64,000 nucleotides of DNA from Streptomyces sp. Edi2 (GTDB lineage: Bacteria > Actinomycetota > Actinomycetes > Streptomycetales > Streptomycetaceae), in NCBI RefSeq assembly GCF_040253635.1, contig NZ_JBEJGX010000003.1, positions 1,178,001 through 1,242,000 of the forward strand. Direction: 5' to 3'. Position numbers and translations under genes: made by a program. This document shows, piece after piece, positions 7,837 through 16,171 of this stretch. Position 1 is the stretch's first letter. Every line of letters begins with the position of its first letter. Under the pieces are notes generated by a model. The model had not been told where the DNA came from, did no database searches, and was given only the letters and a program-made list of their open reading frames with translations.

Positions 7837-9174
7837 GTGGACTCCATGCCGGAAGCGGCTACGGGCAGCGATACGTTCGACGACGCGGAGCGGCTTTCGG
7901 CGGACGCACTGCACAGCCTGCAACTGACCCGGCTGCGCGCCTCGTTGCAGCATGCCTATGACCACGTCCCGTTCTACCGGGAGTCCTTCGACCGGGCCGG
8001 GGTGCATCCGCAGGACTGCCGCTCGCTCGGTGATCTCGCCCGCTTCCCGTTCACCGTCAAGGATGATCTGCGCGCCCAGTACCCCTTCGGGATGTTCGCC
8101 GTCCCGAAGGAGAAGGTGCGCCGCATTCACGCCTCCAGCGGCACCACCGGCCGCCCGACGATCGTCGGCTACACCGAACGCGATCTGTCGCACTGGTCGG
8201 ATGTCGTCGCCCGCTCCCTCCGTGCCGCGGGTGCGCGGCCCGGACACACCGTCCATATCGCCTACGGGTACGGACTGTTCACCGGCGGTCTGGGTGCCCA
8301 CTACGGCGCCGAGCGGCTGGGCTGCACGGTCGTACCGGCGTCCGGTGGGATGACCAGCCGCCAGGTGCAGATCATCCAGGACCTCCGGCCCGAGATCATC
8401 ATGGTCACCCCGTCCTACATGCTCACCCTGCTGGACGAGTTCGAGCGGCAGGGCATCGATCCCCGTACGACCTCGCTCGAGGTGGGCGTCTTCGGCGCCG
8501 AACCCTGGACGCAGGAGATGCGCCGCGAGATCGAGGAGCGGTTCGCGATCGACGCCGTGGACATATACGGCCTGTCGGAGGTGATGGGCCCCGGTGTCGC
8601 CCAGGAGTGCGTGGAGACCAAGGACGGGCTGCACATCTGGGAGGACCACTTCTACCCGGAGGTGGTCGATCCGATCACCGGCGAGGTACTGCCGGACGGT
8701 GCGCACGGCGAGCTGGTCTTCACCTCGCTCACCAAGGAGGCGATGCCGGTCATCCGCTACCGCACCCGTGATCTGACCCGGCTGCTGCCCGGCACCGCGC
8801 GCGCCGCCTTCCGCAGGATGGAGAAGATCACCGGACGCAGCGACGACATGATCATCCTGCGGGGGGTCAATCTCTTCCCCGCCCAGGTCGAGGAGATCGT
8901 GCTGCGGACGCCCGGGGTCGCCCCGCACTTCCAGCTGAGGCTGACCCGGGAGGGCCGGATGGACCATCTGACGGTACGAGCCGAGGCCCGCCCCGACGCG
9001 GCCCCGGAGGCGCGCACGGCCGCCGCCGGACTGATCGCACGGGGCGTCAAGGACGGGATCGGGGTATCGGTCGCGGTCGAGATCGTCGACCCGGAGACCC
9101 TGGAACGCTCCGTCGGCAAGATCAAGCGCATCGTGGACGCCCGGCCGCGCGACAAGGGGGCGGACAACGTCTAG
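7837..9174 (+). CDS. paaK: Phenylacetate-CoA ligase family protein
   Basis: A 445-residue ligase of the PaaK family, which converts phenylacetate or a related aryl acid to its CoA thioester with ATP. Signatures: HASSGTTGRP at about 102-111, YGLSEVMGPG for adenylate/aryl recognition, and the C-terminal GRSDDMIILRGVNLFP. The GTG at 7837 is very close to its GAGG; an ATG nine bases later (7846) is better spaced and may be the true start. No paaABCDE oxygenase genes are in the window, so the CoA ester must be used elsewhere. Its TAG stop overlaps the left inverted repeat of the putative cassette that follows. Confidence 0.85.
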   Translation: MDSMPEAATGSDTFDDAERLSADALHSLQLTRLRASLQHAYDHVPFYRESFDRAGVHPQDCRSLGDLARFPFTVKDDLRAQYPFGMFAVPKEKVRRIHASSGTTGRPTIVGYTERDLSHWSDVVARSLRAAGARPGHTVHIAYGYGLFTGGLGAHYGAERLGCTVVPASGGMTSRQVQIIQDLRPEIIMVTPSYMLTLLDEFERQGIDPRTTSLEVGVFGAEPWTQEMRREIEERFAIDAVDIYGLSEVMGPGVAQECVETKDGLHIWEDHFYPEVVDPITGEVLPDGAHGELVFTSLTKEAMPVIRYRTRDLTRLLPGTARAAFRRMEKITGRSDDMIILRGVNLFPAQVEEIVLRTPGVAPHFQLRLTREGRMDHLTVRAEARPDAAPEARTAAAGLIARGVKDGIGVSVAVEIVDPETLERSVGKIKRIVDARPRDKGADNV

Positions 9175-9247
9175 TGCTCTGACCGGGAAGGTTCATCGGG
9201 GCGGTTCACCGGGGCGGGGTCGTGGTGGTGGATGACGTCGCGGGGTG

Positions 9248-9325
9248 GCTGCCGGGCTGCCGGGCTGCTGGACTGCCGGGCTGCTGGACTGCTGGACTGC
9301 TGGACTGCTGGACTGCTGGACTGCT
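9248..9325. repeat. Octanucleotide tandem repeat (RCTGCYGG)
   Basis: Nine complete 8-bp units of ACTGCTGG or GCTGCCGG and variants plus a partial tenth, just upstream of the GNAT gene and inside the putative cassette. The last five full units are identical, which suggests local slippage. Confidence 0.9.
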
Positions 9326-9353
9326 TCGAAATCGTTGGACACCCTTCGGGTGA

Positions 9354-9938
9354 GTGGGCGAGCATCCGCAGGTGACAGATGAAGCTGACTGCTGGGGGCC
9401 GTTCACGCGGAGCCCGAAACGTGTGCGTTTTGTCGAGCTGCCCGGTGGGGCGATGTCCGCTTTGCTCGATGGAGACCTGTCCGAAGCCGGCAGGGTGGCC
9501 GGGGTTTCGCTGACCGAGTACTTCGTGACCGATAGCGCACGGTGGCTGTGGCAGTTCCGGCTCGATCAGATGGCCGCCGATCCCGTCCATGCGCGGTGGA
9601 TGGTGCGGCAGGCGGTCGTCGGCGACAAGGGTCTCGTCGTCGGACATGCCGGGTTCCACGGACCGCCTGATGAGGTCGGCATGGTCGAGATCGGCTACTC
9701 CATTGCTCCCGGCTTCCGTCGCCAGGGGTATGCCCGGTCCGCGCTGATCGAGTTGCTCCGCCGGGCAGCGGCCGAAACCGCAGTCACGACTGTGCGGGCG
9801 ACGATCAGCCCCGACAACGTGGCGTCCCTGGCCACGATTTCAGGCTTCGGCTTCGTTGAGGTCGGAGAGCAGTGGGACGAGGAGGACGGTCTCGAACTCG
9901 TCTTCGAGGTTCCTGCCCGCCGGGTTCCACCCGCTTGA
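9354..9938 (+). CDS. GNAT-family N-acetyltransferase
   Basis: A 194-residue acetyl-CoA-dependent N-acetyltransferase. The acetyl-CoA binding signature is IAPGFRRQGYARSAL, preceded by MVEIGYS, and the C-terminal strand reads ASLATISGFGFVEVG. Acceptor substrate unknown; small GNATs of this kind often modify ribosomal-protein-like N-termini, polyamines or antibiotics. Start GTG at 9354 is uncertain; GTG at 9372 is an alternative and neither has a clear Shine-Dalgarno. Codon use is visibly less G/C-biased at third positions than in neighbours, and the gene sits between inverted repeats, both pointing to acquisition by transfer. Confidence 0.8.
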   Translation: MGEHPQVTDEADCWGPFTRSPKRVRFVELPGGAMSALLDGDLSEAGRVAGVSLTEYFVTDSARWLWQFRLDQMAADPVHARWMVRQAVVGDKGLVVGHAGFHGPPDEVGMVEIGYSIAPGFRRQGYARSALIELLRRAAAETAVTTVRATISPDNVASLATISGFGFVEVGEQWDEEDGLELVFEVPARRVPPA

Positions 9939-10247
9939 TGGGGAGGTTCATGGCTGGCGCCGATCTGTGACCGGGGTATCCGGCGCGACGGACAGGCACG
10001 GCCACCACACCTCCAGCGGTCGGATCGGGCATCCCCGCACACCCAACCGCCACGACCGCCACGACCGCCACCCGGCGAACATACGCGGTCAGAGCACTGG
10101 CTCGTCGCTTTGCGGACGCCATCCGGCCGGGGCCGGGCCGTGGCGGTGTTAGTCGTACGTTAGTGGGGCCCTGCATGATCATCTCCGTTCGCACCCCTGG
10201 TCCCTGGTTCCAGCTGGCTGGGGGTGGTGCACGAGAGAGGAGAGACG
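9939..10247. other. Gene-free stretch between GNAT and small secreted protein
   Basis: About 309 bases with no convincing coding frame on either strand. It holds a short triplicated CCGCCACGA run near 10048-10072 and the right inverted repeat of the putative cassette at 10086-10098. The GAGAGGAGAG ribosome binding site of the next gene is at the right end. Confidence 0.6.
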
Positions 10248-10475
10248 ATGCGCAGGAAGCTCATGAACGCAGTGGTCGTGCTGGCTGGTGCGGTGGCGAT
10301 GTCGGGCGTTACCGCCGGAGTCTCCCAGGCCGCCGACGGGACGCCGATCCCGGTGGCGGGCGAGCAGCAGTGCCGCGACTGGGCGAAGGCACTGGAGAGC
10401 CAGGGCAAGATCAAGGGGTACCACTGCGACAACATGAACGACCAGCACCAGTGGTACCTCACGCCGGTCTACTAG
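10248..10475 (+). CDS. Small secreted protein of unknown function
   Basis: A 75-residue product beginning MRRKLMNAVVVLAGAVAMSG with a standard signal peptide and cleavage after SQA. The mature part of about 45 residues has two cysteines (EQQCRDWAK and GYHCDNMND) that could form one disulfide. The start at 10248 has GAGAGGAGAG just upstream; a GTG at 10224 in frame is less likely. I do not recognise the family; similar tiny secreted proteins are common in Streptomyces. Confidence 0.7.
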   Translation: MRRKLMNAVVVLAGAVAMSGVTAGVSQAADGTPIPVAGEQQCRDWAKALESQGKIKGYHCDNMNDQHQWYLTPVY

Positions 10476-10545
10476 GTCTGTTGCGAAAGTCGGTCTTGAG
10501 CGTTGGTGATCGCGTCCTGTGGGACGTGGGGATCTGACGCATGGC
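10476..10545 (+). mobile_element. Possible 5' remnant of an IS5-type insertion sequence
   Basis: GGTCTGTTGCGAAAGT near 10474 resembles an IS terminal repeat, and at 10519-10539 the codons GTG-GGA-CGT-GGG-GAT-CTG-ACG read VGRGDLT. That is how many IS5-type transposases I recall begin (GRGDLTDAEW). The similarity ends there, so at most the first 70 bp of an element remain. This rests on recalled patterns. Confidence 0.35.
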
Positions 10546-10549
10546 CATT

Positions 10550-10593
10550 GGCCCGACTCGAGCCGCTGCTGACGCGGGGCATCGAGTCGGGCC
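10550..10593. terminator. Bidirectional terminator hairpin
   Basis: GGCCCGACTCGA at 10550-10561 is a perfect 12-bp reverse complement of TCGAGTCGGGCC at 10582-10593, with a short inner CCGC/GCGG stem in the loop. It sits between convergent genes and probably ends both transcripts. Confidence 0.75.
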
Positions 10594-10637
10594 TTCCGCC
10601 GGTGTGAACACGGCGGCAGCGCCCGGCCGATGGTCGC

Positions 10638-11510
10638 TCAGTCCGTCGGGGTCAGGCGGGCGGCGAGGGCGGCGAAGGCTGTGCGGACGGAGCCGGGGGT
10701 CTCGATCCAGGGGAAATGGCCGGCGCCGCCGATCCGGTGGTGCAGGACGTGTGCCCCGTGGAAGCCCGGCTCGTCCTGCCAGAGGCGCTGGTCGACGATG
10801 CGGTCCCGGTCACCGCTGACGATCAGGGTCGGCAGGTCCCGCGGTGTCCAGCGGGCCCGGTAGGTGTCGTCGAAGTGGGCGTCGGCCCAGGCCACCGCGT
10901 CATGGCAGTACGGCAGGTCCGCGAGGAGTGCCCGGCCGTCGGCGGACGCGGACGGGAGGAAGTTCCACGGCGCGGCGGCGAGCGTCAAGGCCCGCAAGTT
11001 CTGGTCGTCCGGTTGCCAGGCGTAGCGCTCGGCAGCGGCGTCGACGCCGGGGAGCGGGTGGTCCTCGGCATAGCGGGCGAAGGCAGGGCGCCAGCCGGCG
11101 TGCGGGGCGCTGCTGATCAGCGCCAGGCCCGCGAGGTGCGCGGCGAGTTCCGGGACGGACAGCAGGAACATGCCTCCGGTGGAGTGGCCGACCATCACCA
11201 CGTCGTCCAGCGCCTGCGCGGCCTCCGTCAGGGCGCCCGGCCAGTGGGCGTAGGGCTCGGCCGGAATCGCGGGATGGCCACGGTTGGAGCCGTCGCCGGG
11301 CAGATCGACCAGCCAGGCGGTTCCGGGGACCCGGGCCGCCGCCACCAGACCGTGCAGGGCCTCGGAGCCCAGGCCGGGCCCGCCGGGCACGAAGAGCCAG
11401 TTCCCGCGCCCGTCACCGGAGGAGACCCGGCGCAGCCTGACTCCCGAAGCCGTCCACCGCTCCTGCCGCTCTGCTTGCACCGTCTCCGCTCGCTCTCCGT
11501 CATACGGCAT
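10638..11510 (-). CDS. Alpha/beta-fold hydrolase
   Basis: A 290-residue alpha/beta hydrolase. The nucleophile elbow is GHSTGG, the acid probably lies in LIVSGDRDRIVDQ, and the histidine in GGAGHFPWIE. An N-terminal VPGGPGLGS supplies the oxyanion loop, as in proline-iminopeptidase-like or epoxide-hydrolase-like enzymes. I chose ATG at 11510 (MPYDGERAET); further upstream the frame is open but consists of repeat-derived sequence and is not credible coding. It is the last of a leftward run of genes that begins with the nitronate monooxygenase. Confidence 0.78.
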   Translation of the reverse strand: MPYDGERAETVQAERQERWTASGVRLRRVSSGDGRGNWLFVPGGPGLGSEALHGLVAAARVPGTAWLVDLPGDGSNRGHPAIPAEPYAHWPGALTEAAQALDDVVMVGHSTGGMFLLSVPELAAHLAGLALISSAPHAGWRPAFARYAEDHPLPGVDAAAERYAWQPDDQNLRALTLAAAPWNFLPSASADGRALLADLPYCHDAVAWADAHFDDTYRARWTPRDLPTLIVSGDRDRIVDQRLWQDEPGFHGAHVLHHRIGGAGHFPWIETPGSVRTAFAALAARLTPTD

Positions 11511-11639
11511 GCCCGGGCTCCTCGCCCAGCGCCATGCGTTCCGCCGCCCCGGGGACGATAGGTGCTGCACGCCGTCGCGGGCGCGGCATTTTCGGCCTCC
11601 GCGTCCGCGAGGCAACGGCCGTGCCACGGGTCGGCTCGG

Positions 11640-11790
11640 TCCGGGAGCCGGCCCAGCCCACGCGTCGGCACGGCCCAGGGGCCCGCCCAGCCCGCGGGTC
11701 GGCCCAGCCCAGGAGTCCGCTCGGCCCACGGGACGGCCCATCCCAGGGATCCGCTCGGCCCGCGGGGCCGGGGCATTTAGGGGGCGGGTC
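11640..11790. repeat. Degenerate intergenic repeats
   Basis: The 295-bp gap between the hydrolase and the VOC protein contains repeated variants of GGCCCAGCCCRSG and GTCGGCTCGGCCCACG, with a loose period of about 15 to 30 bp. It creates long open frames on both strands, rich in Gly-Trp-Ala and Arg-Pro, that look like artefacts. Confidence 0.7.
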
Positions 11791-11805
11791 AGCCAAGAGG
11801 CCAGC

Positions 11806-12606
11806 TCAGCCCAGGGTCGGGTCCCCCTTGATGAGGGCGAACGGGGCACCTGCCGGGTCCTTGACCATGGCCAGCCGGCCGACGCCCGGGGCATCGGTGG
11901 GCGGGATCAGGACCGTGGCGCCGCGCTCGGTGGCCGCGGCGAAGGTGGCGTCGCAGTCGGTCACCCCGAAATACGGGTGCCACTCCGAGCTCGAACCGGC
12001 CTGCAGATGCGCCTTCTGCAGCTGCATGATGCCGCCGTGCCCAGTGTCGTCGCCCTTGCCGCCGCCCGGCGCGGAGACGACGGAGTAGACCAAGTCACCA
12101 CCCATCGGCATGTCCTGGTGGCTCCAGGAGAAGACCGAGCGGTAGAAATCCTTCGCGGCGGCCGCATCGGTGGTGTACAGCTCCGTCCAGCACAGGGAGT
12201 TCGGCTCCATGACCGTTTCCAGGCCCTGGGTGTCGCCCGGCTGCCACACGGCGAATTCGCCGCCCGTCGGGTCGGTGAAGGCAGCCAGCCGGCCCGCGGT
12301 GAAGACGTCCATCGGCGGGACGCGCACCGAGCCGCCGGCCTGCTCCACCGACTTCAGCGTGGCGTCCGCGTCCGGGGTGTGGAAGTACACCGTCCAGGCG
12401 GAGCGCGCGCCCTCGTCCATCAGCGGGCCGATGGCACCGACCGTCTTGCCGTCGAGCTGGAAGAAGCCGTAGCCGCCGGCGTCCGGGCCGGCCGACTGGA
12501 AATGCCAGCCGAAGACGGCGCCGTAGAAGGAAACGGCGTCGTCGATATCGGGGGCCCCGAGGTCGAGCCAGTTGGGTGTGCCCGGAACGTAGTGGGTCGT
12601 CAGCAT
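11806..12606 (-). CDS. Tandem VOC (glyoxalase-fold) protein
   Basis: A 266-residue protein with two vicinal-oxygen-chelate halves: one from PNWLDLGAPDIDDAVSFYGA to FAVWQPG, the second from NSLCWTELYTTDAAAAKDFY to FALIKGD. Such paired-VOC proteins are often annotated as glyoxalase/bleomycin-resistance-like; the true substrate is unknown. The ATG at 12606 has GGAGG seven bases upstream. A relative of similar architecture lies at 26915-27679. It is downstream of an acyl-CoA synthetase on the same strand. Confidence 0.82.
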   Translation of the reverse strand: MLTTHYVPGTPNWLDLGAPDIDDAVSFYGAVFGWHFQSAGPDAGGYGFFQLDGKTVGAIGPLMDEGARSAWTVYFHTPDADATLKSVEQAGGSVRVPPMDVFTAGRLAAFTDPTGGEFAVWQPGDTQGLETVMEPNSLCWTELYTTDAAAAKDFYRSVFSWSHQDMPMGGDLVYSVVSAPGGGKGDDTGHGGIMQLQKAHLQAGSSSEWHPYFGVTDCDATFAAATERGATVLIPPTDAPGVGRLAMVKDPAGAPFALIKGDPTLG

Positions 12607-12614
12607 GGGTGGTC

Positions 12615-12688
12615 CTCCGTCGGTCTTCGTCGGTCTCCGTCGCGTCTCCGTCGATCCCCGTCGCAATTCCGTCGCAAATTCCGTCGCA
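12615..12688. repeat. Short-period repeat (TCYCCGTCG-like)
   Basis: Seven or so copies of a 10-13-bp unit containing TCCGTCG or TTCGTCGG occupy most of the gap between the VOC gene and the acyl-CoA synthetase gene. Copies differ in length and sequence. Confidence 0.75.
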
Positions 12689-12780
12689 CGGATCGTGGCG
12701 TTCGCGACTGTTTCCCGCCGTTTCTCAGGATGGCAGGGGCCACTGACAACCGCCCTTCCGCGCGCCGGGCCCCGACCGGC

Positions 12781-14427
12781 TCAGGACGCGCCGAACCGTG
12801 CGCGCAGCTCCCGCTTGAGGACCTTGCCGCTGGCGTTGCGCGGCAGTGCGTCCACGAACATCACCCGTTTGGGTGCCTTGAACGGCGCAAGGCGGGCGCG
12901 GGCCGCCGCGATCAGCTCCTGCTCCCCCACCCCCGCGCCGCCCGGCTGGCCCCCGGCACCGCCCGTACCGGCTGTACCACCCGGGCCGTCCGCGCCGTCC
13001 GTACGCAGCACGACCACCGCGGTCACCGCCTCGATCCAGCGCTCGTCCGGCAGCCCGATGACCGCGACCTCGGCCACCTGCGGATGCTCGTAGAGCACAT
13101 CCTCGACCTGACGTGAGGCAACCAGTACGCCACCGGAGTTGATGACGTCCTTGACCCGGTCGACCACCGTGAAATAGCCCTCCGCGTCCCGCACCGCGAG
13201 GTCGCCGGAGTGGAACCAGCCGTCCCGGAACGCCTCCGCGGTCTCCTCCGGCTTGTCCCAGTAGCCGGTGCACAGTTGCGGGGAGCGGTAGACGACCTCG
13301 CCCCGGGTGCCGTCCGGCACCTCCCGGCCCTCCTCGTCCACCACGCGTGCCTCGACGAACAGCACCGGGCGCCCGCAGGAGTCCATCCGGCCCTCGTGTT
13401 CGCCGGGGCCGAGCACGGTGGCCAGCGGCCCGATCTCGCTCTGCCCGAAGCAGTTGTAGAAGGCGAGCCCGGGCAGTCGGGCACGGAGCCGTTCCAGGAC
13501 CGGCACCGGCATGATCGAGGCACCGTAGTAGGCCTTGCGCAGCCCGCTCAGCTCCCGGGTGGCGAAGTCGGGGTGGTTCGACAGCGCGATCCACACGGTA
13601 GGCGGCGCGAACAGGCTGTCGGCCAGGCCCTTTTCCACCAGGTCGAAGATCCGGTCCGGGTCGGGCCCGTCCAGGATGGTGTTCTCCGCGCCGACCGCCA
13701 GATAGGGCAGCAGGAAGACGTGCAGCTGCGCGGAGTGGTAGAGCGGGAGCGAGTGCAGCGGCCGGTCCGTCTCCTTCAGGTCGAGGGCGACGACGGCGCT
13801 GGTGTACTCGTGCACCAGGGCACGGTGCGTCATCATCGCGCCCTTGGGGAGGGCGGTGGTCCCCGAGGTATAGAGGAGCTGGACCAGGTCCTCGTCGGAC
13901 ACCTCGGTCACCGGCCCGGCCGCGTCCGCCAGCAGCTCGTCGGCGTCCGCCACCGGCTCGCCCGGGTCCGCATCCGGCCCGCCGGCGCCCACCACCGGCT
14001 CGTCGCAGGACGCAAGCCGCTCCAGCAGGCCGCCGGGCGCCCCGTACAGCGGCCTGGTGCGTACGGAATCCGGCAGCCGGTGCGCGAGCGCGGCGTCGGT
14101 GAGCACCAGCGCGCTGCCCGACTGTTCCAGGACGTAGCGCAGATCCTCGCCGGTGAGGCCGTGGTTGACCGGCACATGCACCAGTCCGGCGCGGGCACAG
14201 GCCAGGTACCCGATCAGGTACGCATCCGAGTTGTGCCCGTAGGAGGCGACCCGGTCGCCGGACCGCAGGCCGTCCGCCCGCAGCACCCGGGCCGCGGCGG
14301 TCACCGCGTCATCCAGCTCGCGATAGGTCCAGGCCCGGTCCGCGTACCGCACCGCAGTCCGTCCGGGCACCCGACGGGCGCTGCGCCGCAGGACTCCGTC
14401 GACCGTATTGCTCCGCGCTTGCGTCAT
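12781..14427 (-). CDS. Acyl-CoA synthetase (FadD-like, fatty/aryl acid)
   Basis: A 548-residue AMP-forming ligase. Motifs: YTSGTTALPKGAMM for phosphate binding, FYNCFGQSEIGP for adenylate binding, GDLAVRDAEG and, near the C-terminus, LPRNASGKVLKRELR with the catalytic lysine. A Gly-rich, low-complexity insertion (GADGPGGTAGTGGAGGQPGG) of about 30 residues sits in the C-terminal subdomain and looks like a slippage expansion. GAGGATCGCGCC precedes the ATG. It probably belongs to the operon with the nitronate monooxygenase and the other synthetase upstream. Substrate unknown. Confidence 0.87.
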   Translation of the reverse strand: MTQARSNTVDGVLRRSARRVPGRTAVRYADRAWTYRELDDAVTAAARVLRADGLRSGDRVASYGHNSDAYLIGYLACARAGLVHVPVNHGLTGEDLRYVLEQSGSALVLTDAALAHRLPDSVRTRPLYGAPGGLLERLASCDEPVVGAGGPDADPGEPVADADELLADAAGPVTEVSDEDLVQLLYTSGTTALPKGAMMTHRALVHEYTSAVVALDLKETDRPLHSLPLYHSAQLHVFLLPYLAVGAENTILDGPDPDRIFDLVEKGLADSLFAPPTVWIALSNHPDFATRELSGLRKAYYGASIMPVPVLERLRARLPGLAFYNCFGQSEIGPLATVLGPGEHEGRMDSCGRPVLFVEARVVDEEGREVPDGTRGEVVYRSPQLCTGYWDKPEETAEAFRDGWFHSGDLAVRDAEGYFTVVDRVKDVINSGGVLVASRQVEDVLYEHPQVAEVAVIGLPDERWIEAVTAVVVLRTDGADGPGGTAGTGGAGGQPGGAGVGEQELIAAARARLAPFKAPKRVMFVDALPRNASGKVLKRELRARFGAS

Positions 14428-14506
14428 GGCGCGATCCTCGGCCGCCCCTCACCGCCGGTCAAGCCACCCGACCGGAGTCCGGAGCCCTGGCCACGGGGGC
14501 CACCGG

Positions 14507-16066
14507 CTACACGGAGCGTTCCCGCCCCTCCCAGTACGGGTCGCGCAGCCGGCGCTTGTAGAGCTTGCCGTTGGGGTCGCGTGGCATGGCGGTGAGGAAG
14601 TCGACCGACTTGGGCCGTTTGTAGCCCGCCAGTTGCCGTGCGCAGTGGGCCATGATGTCGGCGGCCAGTTCGGGCCCGGGCAGGTGGCCCTCGGCGGGTT
14701 CGATCACGGCCTTGACCTCCTCTCCCCAGTCGTCGTGCGGGATGCCGAAGGCGGCCGCGTCGGCGACCGCGGGGTGGGCGAGCAGGGCGGACTCGATCTC
14801 GGCGGGGTAGATGTTCACCCCGCCCGAGATGATCATGTCGATCTTGCGGTCGCGGAGGAAGAGGAATCCGTCGGCGTCCAGGTACCCGAGGTCCCCGACG
14901 GTGAAGAAGTCTCCGATCCGGTTCTTCTTCGTCTTCCCCTCGTCCTTGTGGTACTGGAAGCCGCCGGTGCTCATCTTCATGTAGACGGTGCCGAGTTCGC
15001 CCGGGGGCAGCCGGTTCCCGTCGTCGTCGAAGACGGCCAGCTCGCTGATCGGCCAGGCCTTGCCGACCGTCCCGGGCTTCTTGAGCCAGTCCTCGGCGGT
15101 CGCGAATGCGCCACCGCCCTCGCTGGCCGCGTAATACTCCTCGACGCAGTCCCCCCACCAGTCGATCATGGCGCGTTTGACGTGGTCGGGGCAGGGTGCG
15201 GCACCGTGGAGGGCATGCCGCATCGAGCTCACGTCGTAGGCCGCGCGGGTCTCCTCCGGCAGCGCGAGCAGCCGGTGGAACTGGGTGGGCACCATATGGG
15301 TGTGGGTGCAGCGGTGCGCGTCTATCAGGGCCAGCATGTCCTGCGGGGTCCACTTGTCCATCAGGACGAGTCGGTGACCGATGTGCAGCGAGGCGCCGGC
15401 GAATTGCAGGACGGCGGTGTGGTAGAGCGGCGAGCAGACCAGATGGACATGGTCGTCGAACGGCGTGATGCCGAAGATGGCGAGGAATCCGCCGAGGTGG
15501 GCGGCCTCGGGCTCGGTGCCGGGCAGCGGGCGGCGGATGCCGCGCGGGCGTCCGGTGGTGCCGGAGGTGTAGTTCATGACCCAGCCCAGCGTGCGGTCCC
15601 CTGGCGCGGACTGTGGCTGTCCGTCGAGGAGTTGGGCGTAGGGCTGGAAACCGTCGATACGGCCGACGGCATGGCGCCGGGACGCCGGCAGCTTCGCCTC
15701 GTCGGCGGCGTGCCGGGCCGCCTCGGCGAACCGCTCGTGGGCGATCAGCACCTTCGCCCCGGAGTCGGCGACAATCCAGGCGATCTCCGGGCCGACCAGG
15801 TGGTGGTTGACGGGGACGAGGTAGAAGCCCGCCTGGGACGCGGCCAGGTAGGCGGTGAAGAACTCGACGCCGTTGGGGAGGACCACGGCGAAGGCGTCAC
15901 CGCGCTCCAGGCCCGCCGCCCGCAGGCCGTGGACCAACTGGTTGCTCGCGGCGTGCAGCCGTCCGGCGGTCCACTCCTCACCGTCGGCGGTGACCAGGAC
16001 CGTGCGGTCCGGGTCGGCGGTGGCCTGCGCCCAGAAGCCGTTGGGCGGTGGGGACTCATGGGTCAT
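14507..16066 (-). CDS. Acyl-CoA synthetase (FadD-like)
   Basis: A 519-residue AMP-forming ligase, only distantly similar to its downstream neighbour. Motifs: YTSGTTGRPRGI, EYYAASEGGG for adenylate binding, GDLGYLDADGFLFLRDRKIDM and the C-terminal RDPNGKLYKRRLRDPYW carrying the catalytic lysine. The Glu-Gly-Gly-Gly variant of the A5 motif is typical of the actinobacterial FadD group seen in steroid or terpenoid clusters. GAGGAGG precedes the ATG at 16066. The gap upstream is filled by a tandem repeat. Confidence 0.87.
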   Translation of the reverse strand: MTHESPPPNGFWAQATADPDRTVLVTADGEEWTAGRLHAASNQLVHGLRAAGLERGDAFAVVLPNGVEFFTAYLAASQAGFYLVPVNHHLVGPEIAWIVADSGAKVLIAHERFAEAARHAADEAKLPASRRHAVGRIDGFQPYAQLLDGQPQSAPGDRTLGWVMNYTSGTTGRPRGIRRPLPGTEPEAAHLGGFLAIFGITPFDDHVHLVCSPLYHTAVLQFAGASLHIGHRLVLMDKWTPQDMLALIDAHRCTHTHMVPTQFHRLLALPEETRAAYDVSSMRHALHGAAPCPDHVKRAMIDWWGDCVEEYYAASEGGGAFATAEDWLKKPGTVGKAWPISELAVFDDDGNRLPPGELGTVYMKMSTGGFQYHKDEGKTKKNRIGDFFTVGDLGYLDADGFLFLRDRKIDMIISGGVNIYPAEIESALLAHPAVADAAAFGIPHDDWGEEVKAVIEPAEGHLPGPELAADIMAHCARQLAGYKRPKSVDFLTAMPRDPNGKLYKRRLRDPYWEGRERSV

Positions 16067-16083
16067 TCCGCTGTCCTCCTCAA

Positions 16084-16171
16084 GATCAGGCGCCCCCGGG
16101 ATCAGACGCCTTCGGGATCAGGCACCCCGCGATCAGGCGCCTCGGGATCAGGCACCCCGCGATCAGGCGCG
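16084..16171. repeat. 15/16-bp tandem repeat (GATCAGGCRCC...)
   Basis: Six copies of GATCAGGCnCCnCGG-like units fill the gap between the nitronate monooxygenase stop and the acyl-CoA synthetase start. Two consecutive pairs are almost identical. Each unit read leftward contains TGATC, and the last unit supplies the TGA stop of the monooxygenase at 16163-16165. Confidence 0.9.

Larger units (their letters stand above)
9173..10098. mobile_element. Putative mobile cassette with 13-bp terminal inverted repeats and a GNAT gene
   Basis: AGTGCTCTGACCG at 9173-9185 is repeated exactly in reverse complement at 10086-10098. Beyond these 13 bp the ends continue to match imperfectly, sharing for example GTTC and CGGG. 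The 926-bp interval holds no transposase, only an octamer tandem repeat, a GNAT acetyltransferase gene and non-coding sequence. This fits a mobile insertion cassette moved by a related transposase in trans. The left end starts inside the paaK stop codon. No target-site duplication is visible, which counts against recent insertion. Confidence 0.45.

Noticed and set aside
16084..16171. CRISPR-like array
   Set aside because: Units are 15-16 bp and directly adjacent without unique spacers, so this is a simple tandem repeat.
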